A DNA stretch of 61,346 nucleotides from Acinetobacter baumannii (GTDB lineage Bacteria > Pseudomonadota > Gammaproteobacteria > Pseudomonadales > Moraxellaceae): contig NZ_JADVOP010000027.1 in assembly GCF_016508585.1 (NCBI RefSeq), forward strand, positions 1 to 61,346. Reading direction: 5' to 3'. Below, piece by piece: positions 51,737 to 61,346 of this stretch. The notes beneath the pieces were generated by a model. It ran no database searches. It saw nothing but the letters and a program-made list of their open reading frames with translations, and had not been told where the DNA came from. A program made the position numbers and the translations under genes. Each line of letters starts with the position of its first letter. Position 1 is the first letter of the stretch.

Positions 51737-54700
51737 TCAGACCAGAATATCTCGTTTACCGTTAGGTCCCTGTTCGCTGACAATCCCCTGCTCTTGCATT
51801 TGATCGACAATACGTGCAGCACGGTTATAACCTAGGCTAAACTTACGTTGTAACGATGATACTGACACCTTGCGTGTTTCCAATACAAAGGAAACACATT
51901 GGTCATAGAGCGCATCACGGTTTGGATCACCATCGCCATCTTCAAAACCACGTGAGGCAGGTTCCTCGTCGAATGGGGTAAGAATTTCATCAATATAGTT
52001 TGGTTCACCACGTTCACGCCATGCGTCACAGATCCGATTGACTTCATCATCGGAAATAAATGCCCCATGTACACGTTCAGGGTCAATTTTACCTGGTCCA
52101 AGGAAGAGCATGTCACCATGTCCAAGCAAGTCTTCTGCACCGCCACCATCAAGAATCGTACGTGAGTCAATTTTACTGTTTACGCGTAATGCCACTCGGG
52201 TTGGAATGTTGGCTTTAATTAAGCCGGTGATCACATCTACAGATGGACGTTGTGTCGCTAGTAGTAAATGAATACCTGCAGCACGTGACTTTTGCGCCAG
52301 ACGAGTGATCATCTCTTCCGCCTTTTTACCCACCTGCATGATCATGTCTGCAAACTCATCCGCTACGATGACAATAGAAGGTAGGGGTTGCAAACGTGGC
52401 GCGCGTTCCTGTGTAGCAGAATCACTGGCTTTCCACGTCGGATCAATGATATCTTCACCATTGGCAATGGCTTCTTCAACTTTACGGTTGTAGTCTGCCA
52501 GCTTGCGAATCTTCAAGAATGACATCAGTTTATAACGTCGTTCCATCTCATTTACACACCAGTTCAATGCACTTACAGCATCTTTCATGTCAGTAACAAC
52601 AGGCGTCAATAAATGAGGAATATCATTATAATTTGCCAATTCCAATTGCTTAGGGTCAATTAAAATCAAACGTAATTGGTCAGGCGTATATTTTAGCAGC
52701 ATCGATAATATCATCGAGTTCACTGCGACCGACTTACCTGAACCGGTTGTCCCTGCAACCAGCATGTGTGGGGCTTTACCTAAATCAGTAATCACCGGAT
52801 TACCTGAAATATCTTTACCCATGGCCATTGAAAGTAATCCATTTGGATCTTTGAATGCAGGTGTCTCGAGTAATTCAATCAAACGTACCATTTCACGGCT
52901 GCTATTTGGCACTTCAATTCCGATATAAGGTTTGCCCGGGATAACTTCAACAACACGCACTGAAGCCATAGACATTGAACGTGCTAAATCTCGTGAAATA
53001 TTGGTTACTTTAGATGCTTTGACTCCCGGCGCAAGATCCAGCTCAAAACGTGTAACTACAGGTCCAGGCTGCGCTTCAATCACTTTTGCTTTGACATTGA
53101 ATTCTTGTAGTTTAATTTCTAGCAATTCAGATAAGCGAGAAAGTTGCTCAGCTGTAAAGTTGACCTTTTTATTTGGATCAACTTTATCCAGCAACTCAAA
53201 GCCAGGCAAAGTAGGCAGATCACGACGCTTTTGTGCAACTTGCATTGCACGTGACATAGGTCGACCGAACGCATCTGTCAATGGTGCATCCAAATCGAAA
53301 TCGTCTTCTAATTCCGCAAATTCACTATCCAGTTCATCTAGAGGTTTACCCGCTGTTTCTTGCCATGCCTCTCTAAAGGCATCTTTATTGGATGAAATCA
53401 AAGATTTTTCTTCTTCACTCACCAAGGTTGATGCGGCTAAATGGGTTTGAATATTGGCACGGGTAAACGGCGAAGATTGGGCATAACTATTGGTGGTCCT
53501 TGCCTCAGCTGTTGTTGTGTGTTGAATGGATGCCGGTTCAGGGTGCGTTATTTCATGCGTTTCAGCAAGTTGATCATCGGCAAGTGAAGCAAGCTCATCC
53601 AGTTCGTGGGCTAAACTTGATGTCGCCACAACAGTTGGTGCAACTGCACCGGCAACATGGGAAAAACTGCTCGCAGGCTGAACGGTATCTGTTGATTCAA
53701 CTTGCGTATGTGCTGTATCCACATTAAATGGTGTATGAATATCTGTTGCGGTCTGCCCATTTGGAACCACCGATAACAATTCATCAAACACTTGATCATC
53801 ATCCCAGTCTAGTGAAGATTTTTGCTGCATCTGCGGCTTGCTTATCACCTCAGCAGCATGTGAATGGGGCAAATGATCTGAATATTTATTTTCATTTTGA
53901 TCTTCTGAAGCTCTGAGCAGTGCATCGATATCACGATTGTGATCCTGATCTTGACTCAATGCTTTCCAAACCTCACCTGAGGAAACCGTACGTTGACTGT
54001 CCTGCTCTAAACGATGCGCCTTTTCCAACGTGCGTTCCAAGGCTTCATCATCGATAATATCTTGATCAAACGGAATATCCGGGTGAGCTTTATGCTCTTG
54101 TTCAATCATGTCGTCAAACAAACGCTCGGCCGTTTGATTATGTTTAGTATTTTTAACAATTAAATGTTCTTTCGGCTGTTGGTCTTGATCAGCCTCAGTA
54201 AACTCTGCCTGAGGGGTAATCGGCTCTGCTTTATGCGAATGCGCTTTACTCTTTTGTGGTGAGGTCAAATCATAGGCTGACTCACTTTCAGGTACATTTT
54301 TATAAAATAAATCTTGCAGATATGCAGGTGTGGCTTTCAACATTGCCCATGTTTTATTCCACTGGATTCCAAAAGCCAAAGTAAATAATACAATGAGTAA
54401 AATCAGGATAAAAACGACTGCACCATAGATGGTCATCAGTTGAGATAGACTTTGACCTAACTCATAACCAATAATCCCACCTGAGGCATTTGCCAATGTA
54501 TCCGCAGGCACATTCCACAACAAATACAATAAACTCGATGTCGCCAGCAAAATGAAAAATTGAGCAGCATAACGAAATGGACGACTCACAAAGCTGCGTG
54601 GCCACCATACCTGTATGGCTTCAATAAACATAAAGACAGGGATAAGTAGACTTGCCCAACCTAAGAAACCAAACAATAAATCAGCAATCCAGGCACCTGC

Positions 54701-54865
54701 AACACCACTGGCATTTGAAACCTGTTGCGTATCACTGGAAATATGCATCCAACCTGGATCAAATGGGGTATAGGTCACTGTTGCAAGAAACAGATAGATC
54801 CCAAATGAAATCAAGAAGATTGTTGTTAAAAAGCGCTGTGCATAAACATTTGACACCGCAGTCAT
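51737..54865 (-). CDS. ftsK: DNA translocase FtsK
   Basis: A 1042-residue division protein. The N-terminal part has four or five membrane helices (to ~175). A long acidic, Gln/His-rich linker with low sequence conservation follows (~190-540). The motor domain has Walker A TTGSGKSVAVNS and Walker B IVIVADEFADMI, followed by RPSVDVITGLIKANIPTRVALRV. The C-terminal gamma winged helix (VSVSSLQRKFSLGYNRAARIVDQMQEQGIV) reads KOPS. It pumps chromosome ends towards dif and activates XerCD at the septum. I chose the ATG at 54865 with AGGA seven bases before, over one six codons upstream. Divergent from trxB, a conserved gammaproteobacterial order. Confidence 0.97.
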   Translation of the reverse strand: MTAVSNVYAQRFLTTIFLISFGIYLFLATVTYTPFDPGWMHISSDTQQVSNASGVAGAWIADLLFGFLGWASLLIPVFMFIEAIQVWWPRSFVSRPFRYAAQFFILLATSSLLYLLWNVPADTLANASGGIIGYELGQSLSQLMTIYGAVVFILILLIVLFTLAFGIQWNKTWAMLKATPAYLQDLFYKNVPESESAYDLTSPQKSKAHSHKAEPITPQAEFTEADQDQQPKEHLIVKNTKHNQTAERLFDDMIEQEHKAHPDIPFDQDIIDDEALERTLEKAHRLEQDSQRTVSSGEVWKALSQDQDHNRDIDALLRASEDQNENKYSDHLPHSHAAEVISKPQMQQKSSLDWDDDQVFDELLSVVPNGQTATDIHTPFNVDTAHTQVESTDTVQPASSFSHVAGAVAPTVVATSSLAHELDELASLADDQLAETHEITHPEPASIQHTTTAEARTTNSYAQSSPFTRANIQTHLAASTLVSEEEKSLISSNKDAFREAWQETAGKPLDELDSEFAELEDDFDLDAPLTDAFGRPMSRAMQVAQKRRDLPTLPGFELLDKVDPNKKVNFTAEQLSRLSELLEIKLQEFNVKAKVIEAQPGPVVTRFELDLAPGVKASKVTNISRDLARSMSMASVRVVEVIPGKPYIGIEVPNSSREMVRLIELLETPAFKDPNGLLSMAMGKDISGNPVITDLGKAPHMLVAGTTGSGKSVAVNSMILSMLLKYTPDQLRLILIDPKQLELANYNDIPHLLTPVVTDMKDAVSALNWCVNEMERRYKLMSFLKIRKLADYNRKVEEAIANGEDIIDPTWKASDSATQERAPRLQPLPSIVIVADEFADMIMQVGKKAEEMITRLAQKSRAAGIHLLLATQRPSVDVITGLIKANIPTRVALRVNSKIDSRTILDGGGAEDLLGHGDMLFLGPGKIDPERVHGAFISDDEVNRICDAWRERGEPNYIDEILTPFDEEPASRGFEDGDGDPNRDALYDQCVSFVLETRKVSVSSLQRKFSLGYNRAARIVDQMQEQGIVSEQGPNGKRDILV

Positions 54866-55173
54866 ATACGATCCTGTAACCAATTATTCAAATTACTCTT
54901 TTCTGAAGCTTTTAAGCTTTTCTTGAGAGAAGAAATTTTTATATTATGCACCTGTTCTTAAAAAAAAGATGCACTATTATTTACTTGTGTTGTAAAGCAT
55001 TGTTAGAAATTTAAAGTTTTATTTGCATGAAAATGCTCAACAAACTTATTTCGTCTTTCTATATAGCTCAATTCGATTTAGATGATCAATATTATCGACA
55101 TTCAAGCCACACCACTTTGACTAAGTTTCACGTATAATTCGGGCAATTGCTATATTTTTTATAAAAAGGATGA

Positions 55174-56130
<957 letters not shown>

Positions 56131-56147
56131 TTGCCTTATTTTTGTAA

Positions 56148-56180
56148 AAAGAAACCGCCTACATGGCGGTTTCTTTATTT
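56148..56180 (+). terminator. intrinsic terminator after trxB
   Basis: A perfect 12-bp stem AAAGAAACCGCC / GGCGGTTTCTTT, loop TACAT, followed by ATTTTTG, lies 18 bp past the trxB stop. Confidence 0.92.
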
Positions 56181-56239
56181 TTGATTTATAAATAAACAAG
56201 ATCAATGATTTTAAATAAACATCAATTATAGGAAAAAAG

Positions 56240-57790
56240 ATGACAACAACGTGGACCGATGGCTACCAGACTGAAGTAAATTACACCTATGGCTATTACA
56301 AGGACCTTAGTCCCAATTATCAGAAATTTTGTTTATTGCTCAATGGGGTAGATTGCCCACCTGCCAAAGATGATCATAAACATTGTGAATTAGGTTTTGG
56401 TCAAGGGGTCAGTCTGAATATCCACGCCACCTCCAGTTTTGGGTTATTTTTTGGTACTGACTTTAATCCTGCACACGCGGCACACGCCAATGTCTTGGCT
56501 GAGCAGACGCAAGTTCCGCACCATTTTTACGATGCCAGTTTTGAAGAATTACTGAATAAAGACCTCCCCATGTTTGATTCCATCAGCCTACACGGTATTT
56601 GGAGCTGGATCAGTCATGAGAACCAACACATTATTCTACAGTTCATTCGGAAATTTCTAAGCCCGAACGGGATTGTCTATATCAGTTATAATTGCTTAAC
56701 TGGTTGGGCAGCCAACATGCCGATTCGAGAGTTATTTCATAGTCATTTTAAATTTAACAGCACCAGCACCAATCCACTGCAAAAAGTAAATGACTCACTT
56801 GAGTTCAGTGAAGCCTTACTCGCTCAAAATCCATTGTTTGCACAACGCAATCCCAATGCACTGAATAAAGTCCAAGACTTAAAAAAACAAAATCCAAATT
56901 ATCTGGTTCATGAATATCTCAATCAAGATTGGCAATGTTTTTCATTTCAGCAAGTGGTTCGAATCCTAGAAGAAATTAAACTGACCTATGCAGGTTCAAC
57001 GGACTTAAATACCCATTTAGATAATATTAATTTTAGTGATCAGCACCAGCAGTTTTTAACGACCATTGAACATCCGATCTTTAAAGAACAATGTAGAGAT
57101 TATTTTGCCAATACTCAATTTAGAAAAGATCTCTTCATTCGTGGTAAAAATACCCTTACCCCGTTGGAAATCCAACATCGCTTGAGAAATACGGCTTTTG
57201 TACTCTTGATTGCACCTGAAAAGCTACCAACCACCATTGCTGGCTATTTAGGTGAGTTCGATTTACTCCAAGAGGTTTACCAACCGCTAGGCGCATATTT
57301 TAAAAAGTCTGACTATCAACCACAGACCCTTGCTCAACTCGAACAAGTCATGCCAGACATTACTTATGCCAAACTGTTAAATGCCTTGGTCATTTTATGC
57401 CACTTGGGTTTAGCTCAACCCTGTCAGCAAGAATTATCTGAGCAAAGAACCCGTCAGGCCCAGAAATTAAATCACTACTTCCTCGAACAAGCCAGCTATC
57501 ATACCAATTATCAAGTATTGGCATGTCCACTGACGGGAATAGGCATTCCAAGTGATCAGTTTACCCAACTTTTCTATCGAGCCCATTTTGTAGAAGGCTT
57601 AAATTCTGCAGCAGAATTTGCTCAATATGTTTGGGATGTCCTCACACAATTAAGATGGTTAGTTCTGGATCAACAAGGTCAGCCTGTTTCTGATACAGAA
57701 ACCAGCCTCAAAATTATTGAAGAAAAAGCTCAGTTTTTTTTAGACAGCGATAAACTCAAAATTGCGAAACAATTGAAACTTTTTGCATAG
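56240..57790 (+). CDS. class I SAM methyltransferase with methyltransferase regulatory domain
   Basis: A 516-residue cytoplasmic enzyme. The N-terminal half is a Rossmann methyltransferase: motif I CELGFGQGVSLNIHA (~48-62), FFGTDFNPAHA as motif II and HGIWSWISHENQ in the motif IV position. After NGIVYISYNCLTGW comes a 'methyltransferase regulatory domain' type region (~215-300) and a long helical C-terminus. Relatives include the rickettsial protein-lysine methyltransferases that act on outer-membrane protein B, so a protein substrate is conceivable. The start has GGAAAAAAG upstream. The terminator at 57814 separates it from aat. Confidence 0.85.
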   Translation: MTTTWTDGYQTEVNYTYGYYKDLSPNYQKFCLLLNGVDCPPAKDDHKHCELGFGQGVSLNIHATSSFGLFFGTDFNPAHAAHANVLAEQTQVPHHFYDASFEELLNKDLPMFDSISLHGIWSWISHENQHIILQFIRKFLSPNGIVYISYNCLTGWAANMPIRELFHSHFKFNSTSTNPLQKVNDSLEFSEALLAQNPLFAQRNPNALNKVQDLKKQNPNYLVHEYLNQDWQCFSFQQVVRILEEIKLTYAGSTDLNTHLDNINFSDQHQQFLTTIEHPIFKEQCRDYFANTQFRKDLFIRGKNTLTPLEIQHRLRNTAFVLLIAPEKLPTTIAGYLGEFDLLQEVYQPLGAYFKKSDYQPQTLAQLEQVMPDITYAKLLNALVILCHLGLAQPCQQELSEQRTRQAQKLNHYFLEQASYHTNYQVLACPLTGIGIPSDQFTQLFYRAHFVEGLNSAAEFAQYVWDVLTQLRWLVLDQQGQPVSDTETSLKIIEEKAQFFLDSDKLKIAKQLKLFA

Positions 57791-57813
57791 CATCTATTTA
57801 GACATCCCTGCTC

Positions 57814-57846
57814 AAGATCAGCTAAGATAAAGCTGATCTTTTTTAT
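57814..57846 (+). terminator. intrinsic terminator after the methyltransferase gene
   Basis: AAGATCAGCT / AGCTGATCTT stem with loop AAGATAA and a following T run, 24 bp after the stop and only 13 bp before the aat start. Some read-through to aat is likely, or aat has a promoter overlapping it. Confidence 0.85.
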
Positions 57847-57858
57847 TGATGATATTCC

Positions 57859-58590
57859 GTGAACTCATTACCACCTTCACAATTTATTTTCCCAGATCCA
57901 ATAGAAGCTGATCCAGACGAGCAAGGATTAATTTGCATAGGTGCAGATTTAGATCCATCAACACTTTACGAAGCCTATACGCATGGTTTGTTTCCGTGGT
58001 TTTCTGAAGGTGAGCCGATTTGTTGGTGGAGCCCCGAACCACGATGTATTATTCGCCCTCATGAGTACAAGCCCAGCAAATCACTGCTGCGCAATATGAA
58101 AAAGTTTGATTATCAAATCACCATTAATCATGCTTTTGAACAAGTCATTCGCTCGTGTTCCCTGCCCCGTCAATATGCCGATGAAACCTGGATTTCTGAA
58201 GAAATTATTCAAGGCTATTGTCAGCTTTTTCAGGCAGGTTATGCTTATAGTGTTGAAGTGTGGCAGCAAGACAACATTGTGGGTGGACTGTATGGTGTCA
58301 GTATTGGGCATGGTTGTTTTGGTGAATCCATGTTCAGCACACAAACCGATGTTTCCAAAATGGCATTTTATGCCCTCATGCTCTTAGGTCGCGAAAACAG
58401 TTTGCCCTGGATTGACTGTCAGTTGGTCAATGATCACTTAATCAGCTTAGGTGCTTGCACACTTTCTCGCCATGAATATCTTAAATCGTTACAAGATGTA
58501 ATAAAACAGCCCCCTATAGATTGGAAAAGTTATCAAGAGCGTGTATTTTCAAGTAAAACAATAGCGAATTTTTCGCGCTTAATGGAATGA
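57859..58590 (+). CDS. aat: leucyl/phenylalanyl-tRNA-protein transferase
   Basis: A 243-residue N-end-rule enzyme that adds Leu or Phe from aminoacyl-tRNA to proteins starting with Lys or Arg, marking them for ClpS-ClpAP. Family motifs are [60 protein letters not shown] and [19 protein letters not shown]. The start is GTG, with no strong ribosome-binding site. The bpt gene follows at 23 bp with a good one, so the two are an operon that covers both primary classes of secondary degrons. Confidence 0.96.
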   Translation: MNSLPPSQFIFPDPIEADPDEQGLICIGADLDPSTLYEAYTHGLFPWFSEGEPICWWSPEPRCIIRPHEYKPSKSLLRNMKKFDYQITINHAFEQVIRSCSLPRQYADETWISEEIIQGYCQLFQAGYAYSVEVWQQDNIVGGLYGVSIGHGCFGESMFSTQTDVSKMAFYALMLLGRENSLPWIDCQLVNDHLISLGACTLSRHEYLKSLQDVIKQPPIDWKSYQERVFSSKTIANFSRLME

Positions 58591-58612
58591 AAATAAAAGG
58601 AGGGGCTGATTT

Positions 58613-59428
58613 ATGAATTCTTATCATCCTAAGTCCCTATTGAATGACTTACAGTACTATATTACCCCACCACATGATTGCAGCTATCTGGAAAATAAAT
58701 CTGCACGTATGGTTTTTCTTGATCCTGTACATCGCATTGATGTGGTCACGCTTTCAGAACTATCCCGTGTGGGTTTTAGACGCAGTGGAGACTTTGTTTA
58801 TCGCCCTGAATGCCATCTATGTCGCCAATGTTTATCTTGTCGTGTTCCAGTTTCTGAATTTGAAATGACCAGTGCACAAAAAAAAGCATGGAAACGCAAT
58901 CAAGATCTCACGGTCAGAATTATTTCCACCCAAGAGGCGAACCAAACACATTATCAGCTTTATGAACGTTATATTATTGAACGTCATGCTGATGGTGATA
59001 TGTTTCCGCCCAGTTATGACCAATTTGAAAAATTTTTAATCCACAGCTGCACCAATAGTTTCTTCCTTGAACTATGGAAAGATGACCGCCTAGTTAGTGT
59101 ATCGACTTGCGATCAACTGGATGATGGCATATCGGCGGTATATACCTTCTTTGATCCTAGTGAAAGTAAGCGCTCACTCGGGGTCTTTGCGATCCTAAAA
59201 CAAATTGAATATGTAAAATCGTTGAGCTTGGATTATGTCTATCTGGGCTATTGGGTTCCACATGCCAATAAAATGAATTACAAATCCCAATATGCCCCTT
59301 TTGAATTATTATTAGATGGACAGTGGCGCCGCATTAATCGACATTTGGATGCCAAGGAAATCCAAGAATTAGGCGATATGCTGATGACCACACTGCCTTC
59401 TGAATGGAATGAGCCGATTGTTAAATAA
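58613..59428 (+). CDS. bpt: aspartate/glutamate leucyltransferase (Bpt)
   Basis: A 271-residue ATE1-like enzyme that adds Leu to proteins with N-terminal Asp or Glu. The N-terminal cysteine-rich element FVYRPECHLCRQCLSCRVPVSEF is typical, as are MVFLDP near 30, the YERYIIERHADGDM block and the C-terminal YLGYWVPHANKMNYKSQYAPFELL. A strong AGGAGG site lies eight bases before the ATG. Together with aat it forms the tRNA-dependent half of the bacterial N-degron pathway. Vibrio vulnificus Bpt is the characterised relative. Confidence 0.95.
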   Translation: MNSYHPKSLLNDLQYYITPPHDCSYLENKSARMVFLDPVHRIDVVTLSELSRVGFRRSGDFVYRPECHLCRQCLSCRVPVSEFEMTSAQKKAWKRNQDLTVRIISTQEANQTHYQLYERYIIERHADGDMFPPSYDQFEKFLIHSCTNSFFLELWKDDRLVSVSTCDQLDDGISAVYTFFDPSESKRSLGVFAILKQIEYVKSLSLDYVYLGYWVPHANKMNYKSQYAPFELLLDGQWRRINRHLDAKEIQELGDMLMTTLPSEWNEPIVK

Positions 59429-59457
59429 TCGGCTTGAGCTGTTCTATTTAAATCATT

Positions 59458-59916
59458 TTATTTAAATAACTTCGAAAAATCATCACTACAGGTTTTGACC
59501 ATAATAATGGCATGTTCACGACTGCCATCTTTATGAGGATAATAATTCTTCCGTAAATCAATCTGATGAAAGTCTGATTTTTCATACAAAGCAATGGCAG
59601 CTTTATTTGACTCACGGACTTCAAGAAAAATTTGTACTGGGTTATTTTTTAACAAAGCAATAGATTCTTCTAAAAGTTGATAACCTAATCCCTTCCCCTG
59701 CTGACTTGGATGAATGGCCATGAGCAATAAATTTGCTTCATCTAGCACAGGCTGTAAAATACAAAACCCAACCACTTGCTGGTTCCGTACAATCACTGTA
59801 CTCACATAACCGGTCAGTGATTCTTCAAACTGATTTTTTTTCCAAGGATGGCTTTGTACCTGGTTTTCAATTTCAACCACTGCTTCTAAATCTGAAGCTT
59901 GCATTAAACGAATCAT
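59458..59916 (-). CDS. rimI: ribosomal protein uS-alanine N-acetyltransferase RimI-like (GNAT)
   Basis: A 152-residue GNAT acetyltransferase that acetylates the N-terminus of ribosomal protein bS18 in E. coli. The acetyl-CoA site is PSQQGKGLGYQLLEESI. The RimI features ESLTGYVSTVIV, LLMAIHPS, FLEVRESNKAAIALYEKSDFHQIDLRKNYYPH and the final acid are present. It is convergent with bpt, with no strong terminator between except an ATTTAAAT repeat that overlaps the end. Other GNATs look similar, but the HPSQQGKG to EVRESN spacing and length fit RimI. Confidence 0.9.
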   Translation of the reverse strand: MIRLMQASDLEAVVEIENQVQSHPWKKNQFEESLTGYVSTVIVRNQQVVGFCILQPVLDEANLLLMAIHPSQQGKGLGYQLLEESIALLKNNPVQIFLEVRESNKAAIALYEKSDFHQIDLRKNYYPHKDGSREHAIIMVKTCSDDFSKLFK

Positions 59917-59974
59917 CTTCGTTCATTAACTCAAAATAAAAAAGAATTATATGAAATTCATGGCATAAGTCGAA

Positions 59975-60002
59975 TAAAAAAGAGCAACAAATGTTGCTCT
60001 TT
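59975..60002 (-). terminator. intrinsic terminator after the metal-dependent hydrolase gene
   Basis: A perfect 11-bp AAAGAGCAACA / TGTTGCTCTTT stem followed on the minus strand by T residues lies 24 bp past the stop of the gene at 60026. Confidence 0.9.
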
Positions 60003-60025
60003 GTTGAATACCGTTAGTGATCCAA

Positions 60026-60907
60026 TCACAAACCTAATTTTGCTTTCCATGTTTCAAGCAAACTGACTGTATCCAAATCATTTGGATGAAATCCAGGTTT
60101 AAAATATGCCAACATTTCTTTGGTCATTCCCGTAATAATACCTTTTGATGGGCTATAGGCATATTTATAAATGATGCCAAGTTCTTTTAGGTTAAGCTTT
60201 CCATCATCTTTCAGCAGTCGTACGACAAATGAGGATTGCGCCATAAAGATCAACAGCATTGCAACAACCAGCGCTGTTGTACGTAATCCGTAAGCTTTAA
60301 TACCTTTACCGAAAACGGCTTCATAAACATCATAAGCCACCGCTTTATGTTCATTTTCCTCTACCGCATGCCAATACCACATATATGACATGGTTGGATC
60401 TGTCATCAATTTTTGAATATGCTCATTGACCAATAATTGAGATGCGATCGTTGCAGTAAAGTGTTCCAATGCTGTTGTCGCAGTCAAATCCACCATTTCT
60501 TGAGTCATACCAAATGGTTTAACAGCTCGCGCAAACCATTTACGGGCAGCTTGAATCAGCACGCCTGTTTCGCGCTCATACTTCTCAACATCGTGTCCAA
60601 ATCGTTTTGCAGATGCATTAAAGTTTTCATGCTCTTTGGTGTGCATGGCTTCTTGACCAATAAAAGCACTGATTTCTTTTTGCAATGCTTCATTGTCTTT
60701 AATTGCTGGGTGATAACGCACCGCACGTACAGAATCGATAAATAGCTTTTCACCATCGGGGAACAAAGCTGATAATGCCGTCATGAAATGGGTAATACCT
60801 GCCGAATTATCCGCCCAATATTCAGGTACGTTGTCAAAATTAAAATCCATACGACGTACAGGGAACGTTGCACCAGCACGATTTGAAATATTCACTTTTG
60901 CATTCAT
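60026..60907 (-). CDS. predicted metal-dependent hydrolase (PF10118 type)
   Basis: A 293-residue protein of the ferritin-like 'metal-dependent hydrolase' family. Metal-ligand-type motifs recur in helices: GEKLFIDSVRAVR, GQEAMHTKEHENF, ATTALEHFTATIA and WYWHAVEENEHKAVAYDVYE, so a di-iron or similar centre is likely. A membrane helix (TTALVVAMLLIFMAQSSFVV, ~198-218) follows. The reaction is not known. I chose the ATG at 60907 (AGGAG nine bases upstream) over one ten codons earlier. Monocistronic between rimI and tuf. Confidence 0.85.
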   Translation of the reverse strand: MNAKVNISNRAGATFPVRRMDFNFDNVPEYWADNSAGITHFMTALSALFPDGEKLFIDSVRAVRYHPAIKDNEALQKEISAFIGQEAMHTKEHENFNASAKRFGHDVEKYERETGVLIQAARKWFARAVKPFGMTQEMVDLTATTALEHFTATIASQLLVNEHIQKLMTDPTMSYMWYWHAVEENEHKAVAYDVYEAVFGKGIKAYGLRTTALVVAMLLIFMAQSSFVVRLLKDDGKLNLKELGIIYKYAYSPSKGIITGMTKEMLAYFKPGFHPNDLDTVSLLETWKAKLGL

Positions 60908-61082
60908 TGCAGTTACTCCTATTAAGTGAGCTATCACTTAAATTCTTTATGTTTGTTTTTCTCTTTCTTTATCTTACTTTTTTATAATTTTTGGATAATT
61001 GCAGATTAGGTCACACAAATATCAGTTAAGGACAGCTTTAGGCTGTAATTGTCTGACAATTTATAAATTTTATTTGTGCCAT

Positions 61083-61112
61083 AAAAAAAGCGCCCCATAG
61101 GAGCGCTTTTTT
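61083..61112 (-). terminator. intrinsic terminator after tuf
   Basis: AAAAAAGCGC / GCGCTTTTTT stem with a short loop, 13 bp past the tuf stop on the minus strand. Confidence 0.92.
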
Positions 61113-61125
61113 ACACAATCAGCGA

Positions 61126-61346
61126 TTATGCAGTTACTTTAGCAACTACACCAGCACCAACTGTACGACCACCTTCACGGATCGCAAAACGTAGACCTGG
61201 GTCCATTGCGATTGGGTGGATCAATTCTACTGACATTTCAACGTTGTCGCCTGGCATTACCATTTCAACGCCGTCTTGTAATTGGATTGCACCAGTTACG
61301 TCAGTTGTACGGAAGTAGAACTGTGGACGGTAACCGTTAAGGAACG
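61126..61346 (-). CDS. tuf: elongation factor Tu, C-terminal part
   Basis: The last 72 codons of EF-Tu, cut by the window edge. The frame reads [20 protein letters not shown], then the domain III end [18 protein letters not shown] and [15 protein letters not shown] to the TAA at 61126. EF-Tu carries aminoacyl-tRNA to the ribosome. Whether this is tufA or tufB cannot be seen from this end. A perfect terminator follows. Confidence 0.97.
   Translation of the reverse strand, partial: FLNGYRPQFYFRTTDVTGAIQLQDGVEMVMPGDNVEMSVELIHPIAMDPGLRFAIREGGRTVGAGVVAKVTA

Noticed and set aside
53400..54250. Long low-complexity stretch in ftsK considered as a possible insertion
   Set aside because: A variable, acidic Gln-rich linker between the membrane and motor domains is normal for FtsK.

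Overview
The window is a stretch of low-GC (clearly AT-rich) gammaproteobacterial chromosome that I assign to Acinetobacter. The assignment rests on the OmpA (peptidoglycan-binding OmpA C-terminus after a genus-typical signal peptide), on the mix of genes (FimT-like pilin, AcnD, paired N-end-rule transferases) and on the intergenic style. The species cannot be fixed from the sequence. No rRNA, tRNA, CRISPR array, prophage or complete insertion sequence was seen. Most of the window is ordinary core chromosome.

Layout. 0.2-2.2 kb: a three-gene operon of an unknown protein with a C-terminal winged-helix-like part, an MglA-like small GTPase and a roadblock/LC7 protein, facing a membrane diguanylate cyclase. 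3.1-6.2 kb: a DUF1003 protein flanked by two ~300-bp imperfect direct repeats with RNA-like inverted repeats (the most unusual non-coding element here), then two tandem paralogues of unknown function. 6.5-9 kb: small proteins, a DUF4126 membrane protein, a 47-residue zinc-ribbon protein, a VapBC toxin-antitoxin pair and a degenerate coding remnant. 9-12.7 kb: acnD alone and ygfZ. 12.8-17.4 kb: two TPM-domain membrane proteins with Ser/Gly tails bracketing a PQQ-type sugar dehydrogenase. 17.4-20.6 kb: small genes, an LMW-phosphatase-like protein, another pseudogene, dsbC and a Sel1-repeat protein.

20.6-26.2 kb: an AEC transporter, an old-yellow-enzyme oxidoreductase, a TonB receptor that matches E. 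coli YncD/PqqU (PQQ uptake) throughout, and an OprB-type sugar porin. With the dehydrogenase at 15 kb these suggest periplasmic sugar oxidation using scavenged PQQ. 26.6-36 kb: mutM with a nonsense-interrupted parvulin gene overlapping it, two lipoproteins, mscL, typA, an NCS2 purine permease, rsmC and lysP. 36.1-37.6 kb: rtcB behind a promoter, a nine-residue leader ORF, two hairpins and an intrinsic terminator, a good candidate small RNA or attenuator. 38.1-40.3 kb: a C39-like protein without its catalytic cysteine, an OmpA-like lipoprotein and ompA. 40.7-50 kb: a FimT-like pilin, a thiolase, a DUF2339 giant membrane protein, polA, a PlsC-family acyltransferase. 50-61.3 kb: nlpE-like, lysE-type exporter, ftsK divergent from trxB, a methyltransferase, aat-bpt (N-degron tagging), rimI, a metal-dependent hydrolase and the 3' end of tuf.

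Start codons were moved from the longest possible frame when a Shine-Dalgarno sequence, signal peptide or family N-terminus argued for it; this is stated per gene. Family names come from recognition of motifs by eye, with no database search.
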